From: Gnetum montanum
Taxonomy: Eukaryota > Streptophyta > Gnetopsida > Gnetales > Gnetaceae
DNA: 62,000 nt
Assembly: GCA_015680685.1 (NCBI GenBank)
Contig: MNCI01006585.1
Location: 402,479-464,478, forward strand
Direction: 5' to 3'
The translations under genes and the position numbers were made by a program. This document shows positions 33,602-44,856 of this stretch, piece by piece (the stretch's first letter is position 1; each line of letters starts with the position of its first letter). Under the pieces are notes generated by a model that saw only the letters and a program-made list of their open reading frames with translations, was not told the origin of the DNA and made no database searches.

Positions 33602-36450
33602 ATGGCACCCAAACCAAGGCACCTAAGGGACAAAGGATCGTCACAACTAAGGGACAAGTGCCCACGTACAGGAAGGGGATGAGGTGTGCAACCGCCGTGG
33701 AGGGCTGTCATGTAACAGGGCCCTTCTGCAAAAGACTTGATGTGGAATCTGTTCATCAGATTCCCGAAGAGGAGATTCCCGATGAGCAATCGCTGGGGGA
33801 TGAGACTCCTTGGATGGTACCACGGCTTGAGGTCACCCTAACCCAAGCCTACCTTGATGCTATCACGCCACGTGAGATGCAGCGAATGGTCCTTCAAGAG
33901 CTAAATTTTGGACCATTCCTCGAGAATGTACCAGAAGACGTGAGGCTCCAACTGTAGAACTCTCCGATGTGGCCAATCATCACAACCAGTGGTGAATGGT
34001 ACTTCGGAGAAACTTATCTCTTCTGGATGAATCGGCAACTAGGGTCTAGAGTAAGAATCAAAGACATTTATGTCTCTTACTCTTCGAAGGTGATAGCGCA
34101 AGCTTTGGTGTTGCTCGAAATTGGGGCAGATGTGGTGAAAATTCCAAAACAGGCTGATCCAGAGGTAAAGGTGTAATGGACCAAATGGTGCTATGGGGTA
34201 GAGTGCAAGGAGTTTGGCTCCCTAACCACGGAGAAAAGAGTGTACGCAAAGATCATGTCTTATCATTTGAACCCAACAGTAAGACCTAGTAAAATCACAG
34301 CCTTCTCCGCTTGTGCATGTGCTGCCTTGAGTGTGAAATTTCCCATTAGTCTTCCACAGCTACTATTTTTGGAGATTGAAAAGAGGTTTGCTGAGAATGA
34401 ACGTGGAAGATGAGCTCTCCCATTTTCCTGCCTAATCCCAAAGTTTGTGTAAACGGGCAGGGATAGCATGATATTCCAACGATGTAATCCGGTGTGCCCC
34501 AATTGCCTCGTGGCGAGAGATGATGAAAGATAAAACTCCTGCTGCCACACAAACAGAGGAGGGGCAGCAACCACCTCTACCACCTATACAAACAACACAG
34601 CTGGGCTCGCAAACCACAGCAGAATACATCTGTGAGATCTGGGAAACACTCTTGAGCCAACAAGAGCAATCCGGCAGGACTGGTGGAGGAGAAGACCCTT
34701 CGGTTTATCGCCCTGCCATGAGCCACCTGGATCAAGTGGCTCAATCAATTAGCTTGTTTAAAAGGGCAGGGTCGATATTCTTCACTGCCTGAGCACAAGT
34801 TCCAATCAGAACATATCCAAGCATCTGAGGTGTATCAACATCAACCCAACAGTTATTCCCGAAAATTTCAAGGAATGCTACTACCTTCTCAGTACGCTTG
34901 GAAGATGGTGAAGGGGCGACGATCTTGGTGATGTAGCACCAAGGACAAGAAGTTGTAGTTGAAGTGGTTGTTGACACAATTGCTACAGCTCTCAATGCAC
35001 CAGTAGCACCCATATCGAACATTCATGGACTACAAAATGTACAGGTATCTGCTGAAACTTCACATAGCCAGATTAATGTAGCCCAACATAAAGAGCTATT
35101 GGACCAACTGGTGGGAACTGGGCAACTGCTTTCGGATGTCTTTGACCTTCCAAACAACATTACTGCTACCCAGTCGGAGCTGCTCTCGGCAAGGGGCAAG
35201 AGCATCGTTTTGGAAGGGCAGCTTGAAGCTGCTCAAGCTACTTATCAGCGCTTGGCAACAGAGGTAGCCCAATTAAGAGCTCACTTGCCAATCCAACCAT
35301 CCTTGATCACGACATCACCAGAGATGAAGCTTTTCAATAGCTTCAACTTAGGCTTCAGATCATTAAGGATATGCGGGAGACAACGATCCTCGACAAGTCT
35401 GTAGCAGTCGCCCGAGTGTATCACTTAGAAAAGGACTTGGTGGAGGTTTGCCAGAAGAACGTACGGCTTACCGTGAAGGTTCATCGCTTGCGCAATGTTG
35501 GTGCAGAAAATGAAAACATGAAAACTTTCATCCACCAATAGTAGGAAGAGTTAGCTAGGGTGAACGCTAACATAAGAAGGTTGGCTACTAAAAATTGAAA
35601 TCTGTCAATGGAGGAGGTTCAGGCATTACGATGGAAGTTTGCAATTGAAATTTCCACTTGGAAAAACAAGGCCCTAAAATTTGAAAAAGTTAAAAATCAT
35701 TACAGGGACCAAGTGGGATTGCAGAAGGAGGTAAATGAGAAACACATTCAAGTCGCTAAAGCTAAGATGAACTAAGTGCTCCAACAGCTCCGAGAGGGAG
35801 GTGATGTATGGCATTCTATCTTCGATGGGTTAAATGCCTATAATAAAGCAGAAATCTGTCTGAAGGAGCTGCAGATTGAGGAAATGACAGAGTACATGGA
35901 GTTGGCCAACCTCCGATATGCAAACCTGGCTATGCTCACAGCTGGGAGACCATGGTTAGAATTGGAAAAACAAGTGGCTGCCTCGTATTCCCTATACGAG
36001 GGAGAGTTCCGGGCGCACAAAGCAACAAAGTAGAAGTTGCAAACGGCAAACACGGAACTCAAGGTTCTCTGCACAAGCTTTGAAGGCCAACGTATCATCG
36101 CGGAGGACCTGGGCCGAAGAATGAATGACTACCAGTAGTTGCAGGCATCAATCTGAGTGTTCGATATTGAACGCAAGCAATTCGCAGCCTGGTTTGTCAA
36201 CTTGAAAGAACTCTTTCTAGCATTGCCATGCCCTTGGGAAGTTCCAGCTCCAGCACACATTAGAGAAGCTGCCTAGACCGTGAACAACCCCAGAAGCAAA
36301 GAAGAAAAGATGAGGGCTCTCTTGGAGGCTTTCCGGCTACCTCCAGAAGTTGCAGCTGCCATAGGGCAACCGTCATTCACGCTGCCACCAATGCATGGGC
36401 TAGAGGTTGGAGAAGGTCCATCAGAATCACCACCCCCAGGGACAGTGTGA
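33602..36450 (+). pseudogene. ORF3 of element D: long coiled-coil protein of unknown function
   Basis: The frame is about 950 codons, from ATGGCACCC to the stop after PPPGTV, interrupted by stops and frameshifts. The N-terminal part (33658-34380) has an EWYFGETYLFWMNRQ segment and a KIMSYHLNP...CAALSVKFPISLPQ stretch that resembles the 'putative plant transposon protein' domain found in plant LTR elements (from memory of the family pattern). A Gln/Pro-rich linker follows (34530-34700). The rest is rich in coiled-coil heptads (35040-36120), then the conserved end CPWEVPAPAHIREAA, SKEEKMRALLEAF. No clear membrane segment is seen, so an envelope role is not supported. Copies in B and E conserve the end. 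Confidence 0.75.
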
Positions 36451-36699
36451 TCTTCTCCAACAATTTTGTGCATAATTCTACACAGCAGAGGCTCCAAAAC
36501 CAGCAAGGTGTTCAATTTTGTATCTGAACATCGCCATTTTTGTAATTTGTCCTCCTCTATAACTCAGGAACTTGGTCAAGTTCATGTTGTATCATGTGTG
36601 TCATGTATGTGTTTCAATTATGTGTGTTGTAAATAAGAATCCATACCTTCCAAATTGTAAAGTAACTCGAGGACAAGTTTTTACTCAGTCGTGGGGGTA
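36451..36699 (+). promoter_or_regulatory. 3' untranslated region and polypurine tract of element D
   Basis: It ends in ACTCAGTCGTGGGGGTA directly before the 3' LTR. The block 'aactcgaggacaagttttta' just upstream is shared with B and E, suggesting a conserved element next to the PPT. Confidence 0.8.
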
Positions 36700-37501
36700 T
36701 GATGAAGTGTCATTAAGTCACTGTGTTGACTGGGCTGCATATACGCGGCCACATCGACGTGGGCCTGTCAACGTAGCCTTCCTACATTGACATGGCCCCA
36801 TTTACACAACCGCCTATCTCGGCCTATAAATAAGAGGGCCTTCCGCCTCATTTAGGCATCTTTCAGTTAGTTGTAGTGAAGCTCTTGCAGTTTGTTACCG
36901 CAGGAGATAGAATATTTTCCAAGTGCCCGCAGTAGGTGTAAGAAAAGTGATCGGCTCTTTATTCGAGCGTTGATGTATTTGAGCCCATTGGCATGNNNNN
37001 NNNNNNNNNNNNNNNNNNNNNNNNNNNNNNNNNNNNNNNNNNNNNNNNNNNNNNNNNNNNNNNNNNNNNNNNNNNNNNNNNNNNNNNNNNNNNNNNNNNN
37101 NNNNNNNNNNNNNNNNNNNNNNNNNNNNNNNNNNNNNNNNNNNNNNNNNNNNNNNNNNNNNNNNNNNNNNNNNNNNCCAGATACTTATGCTAGGAATAGT
37201 TAGAATACAAGTTAGGATAATTAGAGATTAGATAATAGTTTATTCCCTACTTTCCATACCTCAAATTAGCCGCCAAAAGATATGCAAAAAGATATAAAAA
37301 TCATTAGCCTTAATCTCACTTAACCATTGTAAAGAGAACATCACAAGTGAGATTAGGAAGACAACGACTGTTCTAACTCAAGGTTTCACTAGTTAGAGTT
37401 TGGTGTATGTTAAGTGCTTACAATCTACGGAATTCGACCGAGTCACGTGTGAATGCCCGTGATTCATATGGTTGGGCATAGGGGTACCTAGCCGCTCATC
37501 A
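36700..37501 (+). repeat. 3' LTR of element D (with assembly gap)
   Basis: It matches the 5' LTR from TGATGAAGTG to CCGCTCATCA, with a TATA box at 36825-36832. It lacks about 14 bp of U3 present in the 5' copy. Bases 36996-37176 are N; the matching part of the 5' LTR is about 280 bp. Confidence 0.9.
36996..37176. other. Assembly gap (181 N)
   Basis: A run of N inside the 3' LTR of D. Comparison with 24695-24974 in the 5' LTR suggests roughly 280 bp are missing, so the gap size is probably underestimated. Confidence 0.9.
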
Positions 37502-37506
37502 CATCT
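37502..37506. repeat. Right target-site duplication of element D (CATCT)
   Basis: This is the second copy of the 5-bp duplication; see 24380-24384. Confidence 0.92.
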
Positions 37507-39640
37507 CTTATACATCTCTTAGGAGATTAAGTTTATCTAGAACCTGAATCCATTAGAGCTTTGTAAGAATCATTTCTTGTAATATGCAAATATATTAGAG
37601 GACTCCCAAGATTAGATTTTTTCCTAAAAAGGTGACCTACCTTGATCCAAACTATGACCATGTGAGTCAACATGACAATATGAACATTTGAGGATGTTTG
37701 CTATAAAGGTGGCTTAAGGATAATTCTAGACGTAGCGGATGCAAGGTTAGTAGCCATGGATGTCTATGAGGGTTTTCATGGACTCTTTGGCTTAAAGAAA
37801 GTCCTTTTTTTAGGCTATGCTTAGAGCTATTCAGAATAGTTGTTTGGCTATAAGTTCATTACCCTCATGGTATTTTGTTGCTATGCTTGCTGTTGAATTT
37901 CCCCTTGCATTAGTGGTGCAGGTGGCAAGGGAGCGATGTTAGAAAGTGTAGGGTGAGTTGGTGGATAAAGAGGAGGATAAGTAGATGGAGACTTAGTTCA
38001 TAGAATGGATGTTTCGTGATATTCCGAAGGGTAATAGTAATGAGAGAAGGGAGTGTGGTTGGCAAAGCCATAAGGAGATACATGTTGCTAAACATACTAT
38101 TCATAAGGGTTTGGCTATTGGTAAGGATATTGCTGCCACAGTGGTGGCATCCCCCACAACTATGGGTTTTGCCATTGCTAATACTGCTCCTAAGGTTGAT
38201 GTGGTACTCCACTTGGATAATACTATGTTAAGTGAAACTACTATCTATAATTGCCTTGTGGGTAAGGCAATCTCCAAGGTGGTTACTTCTTTACCAATTT
38301 CGAATTTAATGCGTACACTCCAGATTCTTGCAAATGTGACACCATAGGACAACATCTCTTAGGATGTTCATATTAGCAAATTTCACATTTGTTATCATTT
38401 GTTTCAGAACCTACAACCTCAACAATCACTGCAACCTTACCTTTTTGTTGATAGTGATCCTTGCCTGTGCCTTTTCATCTCCTTCTATCTCTATATCTAC
38501 TTTTTTGCTCTATCTTCTCCTCTAATATTTTAAAAGTAGTTTGGAAATTATCATCTAAAGAGTCCCACATTTTATCCACCTTAATTGATATTTTAGTAAT
38601 AGATTTCTAGATCGGCAAGGTTTTCCTTTACATCACTTCATCTAGTGGTGCTTCCTTCTTTGAATCATAGAAACACGCCTCCCTTTTGCAAATGGAAGGG
38701 TCCCCGTTATACTCCTATGTACTTTCCCATTTTTTAAGGTTTTCTTCTTCCTTTACTACCTAATCAATCAACCTTTGGATATGATGGGCTCTCATTTTGA
38801 AAAGCCTCTCCTAGGCATAGACCCTAAGAGTTTCTCTAGCTTTGTTTTGAAGCTCATCTATAATGTGGCGAAGCTACTCCCTTTAAGAAAATCCATGGCA
38901 TAAGCATCAATATAAAAGGGAGTAGTACCTACCTAAGGCTAGATTCAAGGATTCATGATTGTCTTACTTCCATTCTTAGACTTGTTTCCTCAAATTGGAC
39001 ACTCTAGAATACATTTGGTACTTATCGTTGAATAACTCTAGCATTATACTCCATCTGCGAATGGATTTTGATTCCAAGGATCAGTACCAACTTTCTACTT
39101 CTTTGATGAGCATCCTTGGAAATAATTTAAGCTTCTATTGCTTCTTCTCAATGTTCTATAAGGAATAGGCATCATGGAAGGCTTGTAAATGATGCCAAGG
39201 ATTACCATTATATCCCCCTTCAAACTTTGGAATATTATTCATATTAAACCTTTTAATCCTGCTATCCTTTTGATACCTGGTGGGAATTCGAACTACTTCT
39301 GAAATGTTAAGCATATTTCTTGTAGCTAGTAATGGTTCATTATAATCATTGCATTCATGGTGGCCCCTATCATGGCCATGTCTTCTATGATGAGACCTAT
39401 TGTAACTCCATTCCCAATGATGCTCCTCTCTCTCTCATGATTGCCTATGCTTCTAATTCCCATCATCATGATGGGACTTCCAATCATGTCCATCTTGATC
39501 CTGATCACTCCTTTTTCTATCTCAACCATGAATCCTATTAGAATTTGATGATGAGGAGGATGGTGAAGGTGGAGGACTATGAGAATGATGCCTACTAGTC
39601 CCTCTCATATGGTCCTTTACTTTTTCTTTATTCTTTTCTT
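37502..39640 (-). pseudogene. gag: Start of protease and Gag of element E (5' truncated)
   Basis: This continues element E beyond the D insertion. The protease active site LMDSGS is at about 37540-37557. The Gag tail and the Cys/His motif CEIC-YEHPKRCC follow at about 38347-38388. The capsid-like part has a KLFPRMLIKEVESWY segment (about 39090-39150) and FNDKYQMYSRVSNLRKQ (about 38985-39060). The charged N-terminal stretch is rich in His/Arg/Ser (39330-39610). Near 39640 the similarity stops, so the Gag start, PBS and 5' LTR of E are missing. Confidence 0.78.
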
Positions 39641-39854
39641 TGTATGGCGATAAGTATTGGTTTTAAAAAAATGAAATGAATAATAAATCAATGTGACATA
39701 AATGTGAATTTTTAGATTAATACTCACATTTCAATTATCACTTTTAGCATGTGTTTTAATAAACTTGTGTTACAATTTAATGCTAAACTATGAATGCTAT
39801 TAAACAATAGTCAAAGGGAGCATTTGTTACTCATGGAAGTTTAGGTGTTAGACC

Positions 39855-39891
<37 letters not shown>

Positions 39892-40290
39892 AAAATTTAG
39901 AATACAAAAGCAAAGGTGTATTGCAGAGATGAGAAACTCCAAATCAATAAAAAGAAAATGCCTAGTAGTTTTGAAGATGCCTGTTCAAGTCTTTACAACC
40001 AATCCTAAAAAACCTTCCCTTTGGAGTAGAAAATCAAACATTCCACAAAAAGAGTAATATTGGGTAGAGGAGGAGGAGGCCACCATCCTATTAATTAAGG
40101 TAATTTAAGTTACCTTAAATGTGGTCTCTTAATTAAGGCATTTGATTTTCCAACCAAAAAAGCATAATTATTATTTTAGACTAAAGTTAGTGAGGCATTG
40201 CTCATGTGATCAAAGCTAGGTTCATTTCCAATGTATATGCTCAGAAACATACCACCTAGAAGCATGGTAAAAATATACATTCAAGAAATA
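39641..40290. other. AT-rich intergenic sequence
   Basis: No gene is seen. It holds a 29-bp (AT)n tract at 39858-39886. A stretch at about 39955-40035, with 'ttacaaccaatc' and 'aaaaaccttccct', recurs at about 54370-54455. Confidence 0.5.
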
Positions 40291-40296
40291 TGAATG

Positions 40297-40860
40297 AAAT
40301 GAAATGAAGCTTTATTACGTTCAAAGACTTATAGGATCTATTGGACATATATTACATTTTCATGAAAAATAAAGATAAACTCTACAAATTGACTAAGCAG
40401 AGGTATCAAAAACAAATTATGCAGGCTTTTTGATGTAACATTATAACACTGTCTCAAATGGGTAGTCATAGTACAAGAAAGGAATACATGTAACTCATCT
40501 TCAAGGGCTCCTGATTTGCACAAACTACAAATGCACTCTTCATAAGGGAGATGAATCCATGTTCCACTTTTAATTCTAAGATGGTGAGAACTTAAGCGAA
40601 ACTTGTTGATAGCATGTTGATACTTGATGGGAATAGCAACTAAGCGATAGTAAGCTTTTACATCTAGTTTATTAGATTTAATGCGGTGTAAATAAAATTG
40701 CCTCTTACCTTCTACATTAGCCTACATCCGTGTTAAAACCTTCTCTTGACTAGTTGTTGAATATGCTTAGGATTTTGCTGCACGTCCTTTCAAGAGATAT
40801 TTCATTTTCTCAGCCATTGCATCCCTTGAAAATACCAACCATGATATATCCTTGTTATAT
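40297..40860 (-). pseudogene. LINE 3'-end fragment
   Basis: It corresponds to the last part of ORF2 and the 3' UTR of the LINE at 44936-48900. The conserved Cys/His tail reads CKSGALEDELHVFLSC with a preceding C-x2-C. The 3' UTR ends 'aataaagcttcatttcattt' on the minus strand. 5' truncation is typical of LINE insertions. Confidence 0.75.
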
Positions 40861-42058
40861 ATGCCCTTTATATGAATTGTAACAAAACAAACATAACAAT
40901 TCATCAAACACAATTTGAATTTACAACTTATTGACTCATTGATATATCTAATTATATATTACAAGTTGAACTTCATATGCAAGTTGGAATTTTTCATAGC
41001 AACATACTCATTTATCCTTCTATTATGTCCGTGAGGTATGGTTTATTTGTCAATAGCTTGTGGTTTTGTAATTATAAGTTCAATAATGTTGAGACACCAT
41101 TACATTTTGCTTAAATTCTACCAAAGTATCAAATAGCTTGAGAGCAAGCATTTGTATAGACTTGAAGGGACACATAATCATCGTCTTGGTTTAGACAACT
41201 CTAGCTAAACTAGGTTAAAGTTATGGTCAAAGGTAGAGCACAAAAAATTATTATTATTTGGAATATATAAAAGGTAACCAATTAAACTTAGAAGTTTACT
41301 ATGTTGCACTCTCCAAATTATTTTAAGTTCACATCATCTTCTTAAAATAGAATGTGGAAGATTGATGCAACTTCCCAGAGAAAAATATATTAGTAAGCTA
41401 TGTTGTTAAAACTTAAAAATGATCGTTATGTTTCTCTCAATTACAAAAATATAATATTACAACAAAAAATTATATATGATATATATCTTTTTTTAGGTTA
41501 CAAATATCTTTTTTTTGTTGGGTTACATGGATTGTTACTCAGCGACTTTGCGGACTGAATAGAGGTTTATCATAACTAAATCCTTTGTGTTTTCCAACAA
41601 ATAAAACCTTAAGTTATGTTCTTAAAAGTGACTTATAGGATTCTCTCGGATAGGGAAACTTAACACAAGCTTTAATCGTTTGCAACGCCTTAAACCTTTT
41701 TATTTTATAGAAGAAAACCCACAAGGGCTGGTTTGCCAGGTTTTCGTTGGATCGTAAAAAGGTTACTCGCAAGTCACTAATCTAAAATTTCTAAATGAAA
41801 CTATTTATACAAATTTCGCCTTAAATGGGTTTTAATTGAAAAATAAAAAAACATGCCATCGCAACACACTTTTCTAATTTATTTCTTGAGTGGCTAAACT
41901 AGATAACAGAAAAGCAATACCTCGTACATATATGAGCAATGCAATGAACATCCAAACCACCGTCGGAGCAAAACAGTGCCAGTAAATTTCACTGGATCAA
42001 ACTATTGCAGCATCGCGGTATTTATTTTACCTTAGTTGTCAAGACTCTCCAGGAAACC
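40861..42058. other. Intergenic sequence upstream of the coiled-coil gene
   Basis: I see no coding segment or known repeat. It is AT-rich in the left half and less so near 41700-42050, where the promoter and first untranslated part of the gene at 42059 should lie. I cannot identify a convincing TATA box. Confidence 0.4.
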
Positions 42059-43264
42059 ATGAATTTTGGAGATATCAATCCAGTTATTCTTCTCAAGTAA
42101 GGATTCTTGGAATGTTCGAAATTTCTCTTTTCATTGTTTGTTTGTTTTTTTTCTTTAAAGAAGTTCCGCCTTAACCATGGTTGAATTTTTATGCACAGAC
42201 ATCTGGAGGCAGAAGCGACCGCCCTAGTTCAAACCCATCAGGTCATTTCTGACGAGTTGCGAACATTACAGGTATAGGCCTGCATCGCAATATTTTTATT
42301 TTGTTTTGCTGTCAGAGTTTAATCTCAACGTTAAATTTTAGACCTCAGTGCTTCATCAGATTGGTTTCCATGTCTTTTAATTCTGGATTTGAAAAATTAT
42401 ATCCTTTAGGTAGAAGAGGAGATACTTATGAAGACTCTTCACGACATTATGGCTGCAGAAAAAGCCGAAAAGGATGTGGTATATTCTCTTCTGATATAGA
42501 CTACTAGATTAAATAGAAATTGGAATCTATTACTGCGAGAAAAATTATGTTAATTCCATGCTTAATTAGACATATGTGTCTCTTCATTCTATCAATTTGT
42601 ATCAGTATAGTTTGAATTTACCAGCTTTAGCAAGATGAATTTCATTATTGTTCTGGTAAAATTATGTTAGGTAAGACGAATTCCATTCTTGACTTTTAAA
42701 ACCTATCCGTACTGGGCATTTCATTTCCTGATATTTTAGCCTTTTAGGTTTGTTGTTCTGACAGTCTTTTGCATTGTTTTTTTGATAAATTCTCCGAAGA
42801 TTACCAAAATGCATCAAATCTTGTATGTTTCTTTCTTCTTGTGCTTTTGTTTATTAGAACTTTTAAATTTTTATTAGGGTAAGATAAATACAATCGGTAA
42901 ATTTAAAATGCATGAATTTCATTGTTAATGTTTCTTGATTGATGTCTAGTATGCCAAGGAATTCCTTTTAAACCCCTGTTTTCTTTAAGGTCTGGACTTT
43001 ATTCTGGCCTTTAATTTCTCATTTTGGATGTACCAGGCTCAAAGTAGAGACACCCAGTTGATGCTAGAATACAAGCAATCTGATAAGGACTTAGATGATG
43101 ATAGCTTATCTGCTTCTAATGATGAAAATCAAGAAGCAACAGCTTCTAAGGCCCTCAAACTTTTCGAGGGTGAAGATTCACCTATGAGTACAGCTGATGC
43201 AGATCTTGATGATGGAAGGGAATTTGTACAGCATGAAGCCAACAGTTCAGAGAAGGAAGATTAA
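42059..43264 (+). CDS. Small coiled-coil protein gene, four coding exons (135 aa)
   Basis: Exons are 42059-42096, 42199-42271, 42410-42478 and 43037-43264. All introns are GT-AG and the reading frame is kept across every junction (phase 2, 0, 0). The protein begins MNFGDINPVILLK and has a Leu/Glu-rich helical, coiled-coil-like part over residues 10-70 (LVQTHQVISDELRTLQVEEE). Its acidic, Ser-rich tail (residues 75-135) ends NSSEKED. AATAAA at 43369-43374 is a likely polyadenylation signal. I do not recognise the family. An upstream coding exon cannot be excluded, since the frame is open for a few codons before this ATG. Absence of stops across four joined exons makes it a convincing host gene. 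Confidence 0.72.
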
Positions 43265-43607
43265 TTTTGGTTCCTGAAGGGATTATTTGTATATCTATAA
43301 TTTGTTACAGGCCACTATAGTGGCTTAAGCTTGGATATGCATTTTCCCTTTTCTTTTTGTATGGAATTAATAAATATATGCTCTGCTAGTAAAATCGTTC
43401 AAAGTGATTTTATGTCTTTCAGTTTTGGAACGTTGATTTGACATCAAATTACCAATATCTTAAGAGAAACAAAAAATCAAGGTAGAGTTTTTTTTTTTAC
43501 CATTTAGATATGACTATCTGGGATTTAAATATGAAGGAATAAGCACAACCACGCTTTAAATTGGCCTCTGTCCATGCAGATGGTTTTCTATGATCGTTTT
43601 AATGAAT

Positions 43608-43856
43608 TGAAAGTGGAAGATGGGTTAGTGCATGCATAGGTTGTGCAGGTTAGGAGCCCTTGAGAATAAGCTGCATATATTTATTTTTTGTGCTGTGATT
43701 ACCCATTTGAGACAGCGTTATGATTTGTTTTTGTTGCCCCTGTTGGTGCTTGGTTAATTTGTAGAATGTGTCTTTATTTTTCATAAAAATGTAACATCCG
43801 TTGAACAAATCCTGTGGATTTGTAGATGTAATAAAGTTTCAGTTTCATTTTCAATA
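43608..43856 (+). pseudogene. LINE 3'-end fragment, sense to the coiled-coil gene
   Basis: The sequence 'gaagatgggttagtgcatgc', then 'ggttaggagcccttgagaat', 'tcatttgagacagcgttatg' and 'aataaagtttcagtttc' follow the end of the LINE ORF2 (Cys/His tail) and 3' UTR. It is 5' truncated and decayed and lies about 340 bp after the gene's stop codon. Confidence 0.65.
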
Positions 43857-44625
43857 AATTATCTTTCTAAATTACTTTGTTGATGAAGATGCTTTTGTTT
43901 GCGTTGATGTTTTGACAGTTACTGCCGTTGAATGAAAAAAATTTTAAATCATTCTTTAATTTAGTTTATTGTTCCTTAATGATTTTGGCATTGTTTCTTT
44001 TAGTTGAATGATGTATGTCATAACATGATAAAACAAAATTTCATTTTGAGTTCACTGATGGAGTTTCCACCACAATTCAGTTACCTGTGTTGTGAAGTTG
44101 ATTCTGATGGTTCGATTTTGCATTATAGGTTAGTTCCCTACGTTGATTCTGATGGTTTTTACATGATATCTGTTTACAAGGCACATTCCTATCTTAAGGG
44201 CATGTTCTTTATGGCTTTCTAAGGCATTGCAAAAACTTTAATGATTTGTTCATTTCTTTGCAAGATAGCATTCTCCACCTTTGAGGTATTAGTCATGGGA
44301 AAAAAGAATTTTGTTTATGAGACTCTTGAATTTTATTATGTCCATGCAGAAACAATAAGCTTCAAAGGATCTATCCGATAAAATTTAGTTTTGGCCATGT
44401 CCTTAACAGAACTCTGGCGTTGTTAAAACATGCTTTGAGCTGCATGTAATGAAAGAGAGGATTAAGCTCTCAACATGTTTATGATGATCCCTAACTGGTT
44501 ACAGCAAAGTGCGCTAATTATACTGAAGATGATAAATAGATATCACTGACATAGAGACACTTTTACCAGGGAATGGACATTTAATAGTAATTCAAAATTT
44601 AATTCAGATATAATACTTACAAGTA
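43857..44625. other. Unclassified AT-rich sequence
   Basis: Only a short open frame (44004-44222) is present, without recognisable features. A 20-bp unit 'gttgattctgatggtt' recurs at about 44096-44112 and 44139-44156. I see no gene. Confidence 0.35.
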
Positions 44626-44856
44626 GCAATGCAACTGGTAGGTTTATTCAACGTTGGATTAATATTTACAAAGTTAACTCAATAATGCCACATGTTCAGT
44701 TTGTAATCAATTTGTGTAGAAGAAATTATAGAGTTCAAAATCTTAATATTATATCAATTCATATTGAATTGCAAATTTTCATGCCTATTTTTGGTATAGT
44801 GACATGATATAGGTGTTTTTCCCCTTTATTGTTTTTAAGCAAAAACTAAAATGAAG
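44626..44856. repeat. Unclassified interspersed repeat, copy 1
   Basis: This matches 49340-49558 through blocks such as 'gttggattaatatttacaa', 'cttaatattatatcaattca' and 'gatataggtgttttt'. Both copies directly abut a LINE 3' end on the right. No coding capacity is seen. Confidence 0.7.

Larger units (their letters stand above)
24385..37501 (+). mobile_element. Athila-like LTR retrotransposon D, structurally complete
   Basis: This 13.1-kb element has, in order, a 5' LTR, tRNA-Asp PBS, a gag-protease-RT-RNase H-integrase frame, a 2-kb spacer with a promoter-like block and intron, ORF3, a PPT and a 3' LTR, flanked by CATCT. The Ty3/gypsy domain order, tRNA-Asp primer, lack of a chromodomain and the extra 3' ORF place it in or near the Athila lineage. 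The alignable LTR parts differ by roughly 6-7% in my by-eye count, so it is not recent. Stops, one frameshift and two changed integrase residues make it non-functional. It is still the best-preserved copy. Confidence 0.93.

Noticed and set aside
33602-36450. Calling ORF3 a viral-type envelope gene by its position
   Set aside because: No signal peptide, membrane segment or cleavage-like site is visible in readable parts; the protein is mainly coiled-coil-like.
39858-39886. AT-rich tract as an origin or regulatory site
   Set aside because: It is a plain (AT)n microsatellite with no associated features.
44004-44222. 72-codon frame after the coiled-coil gene as a new small gene
   Set aside because: No recognisable domain, no splice or promoter context, and an internal short repeat; chance is likely.
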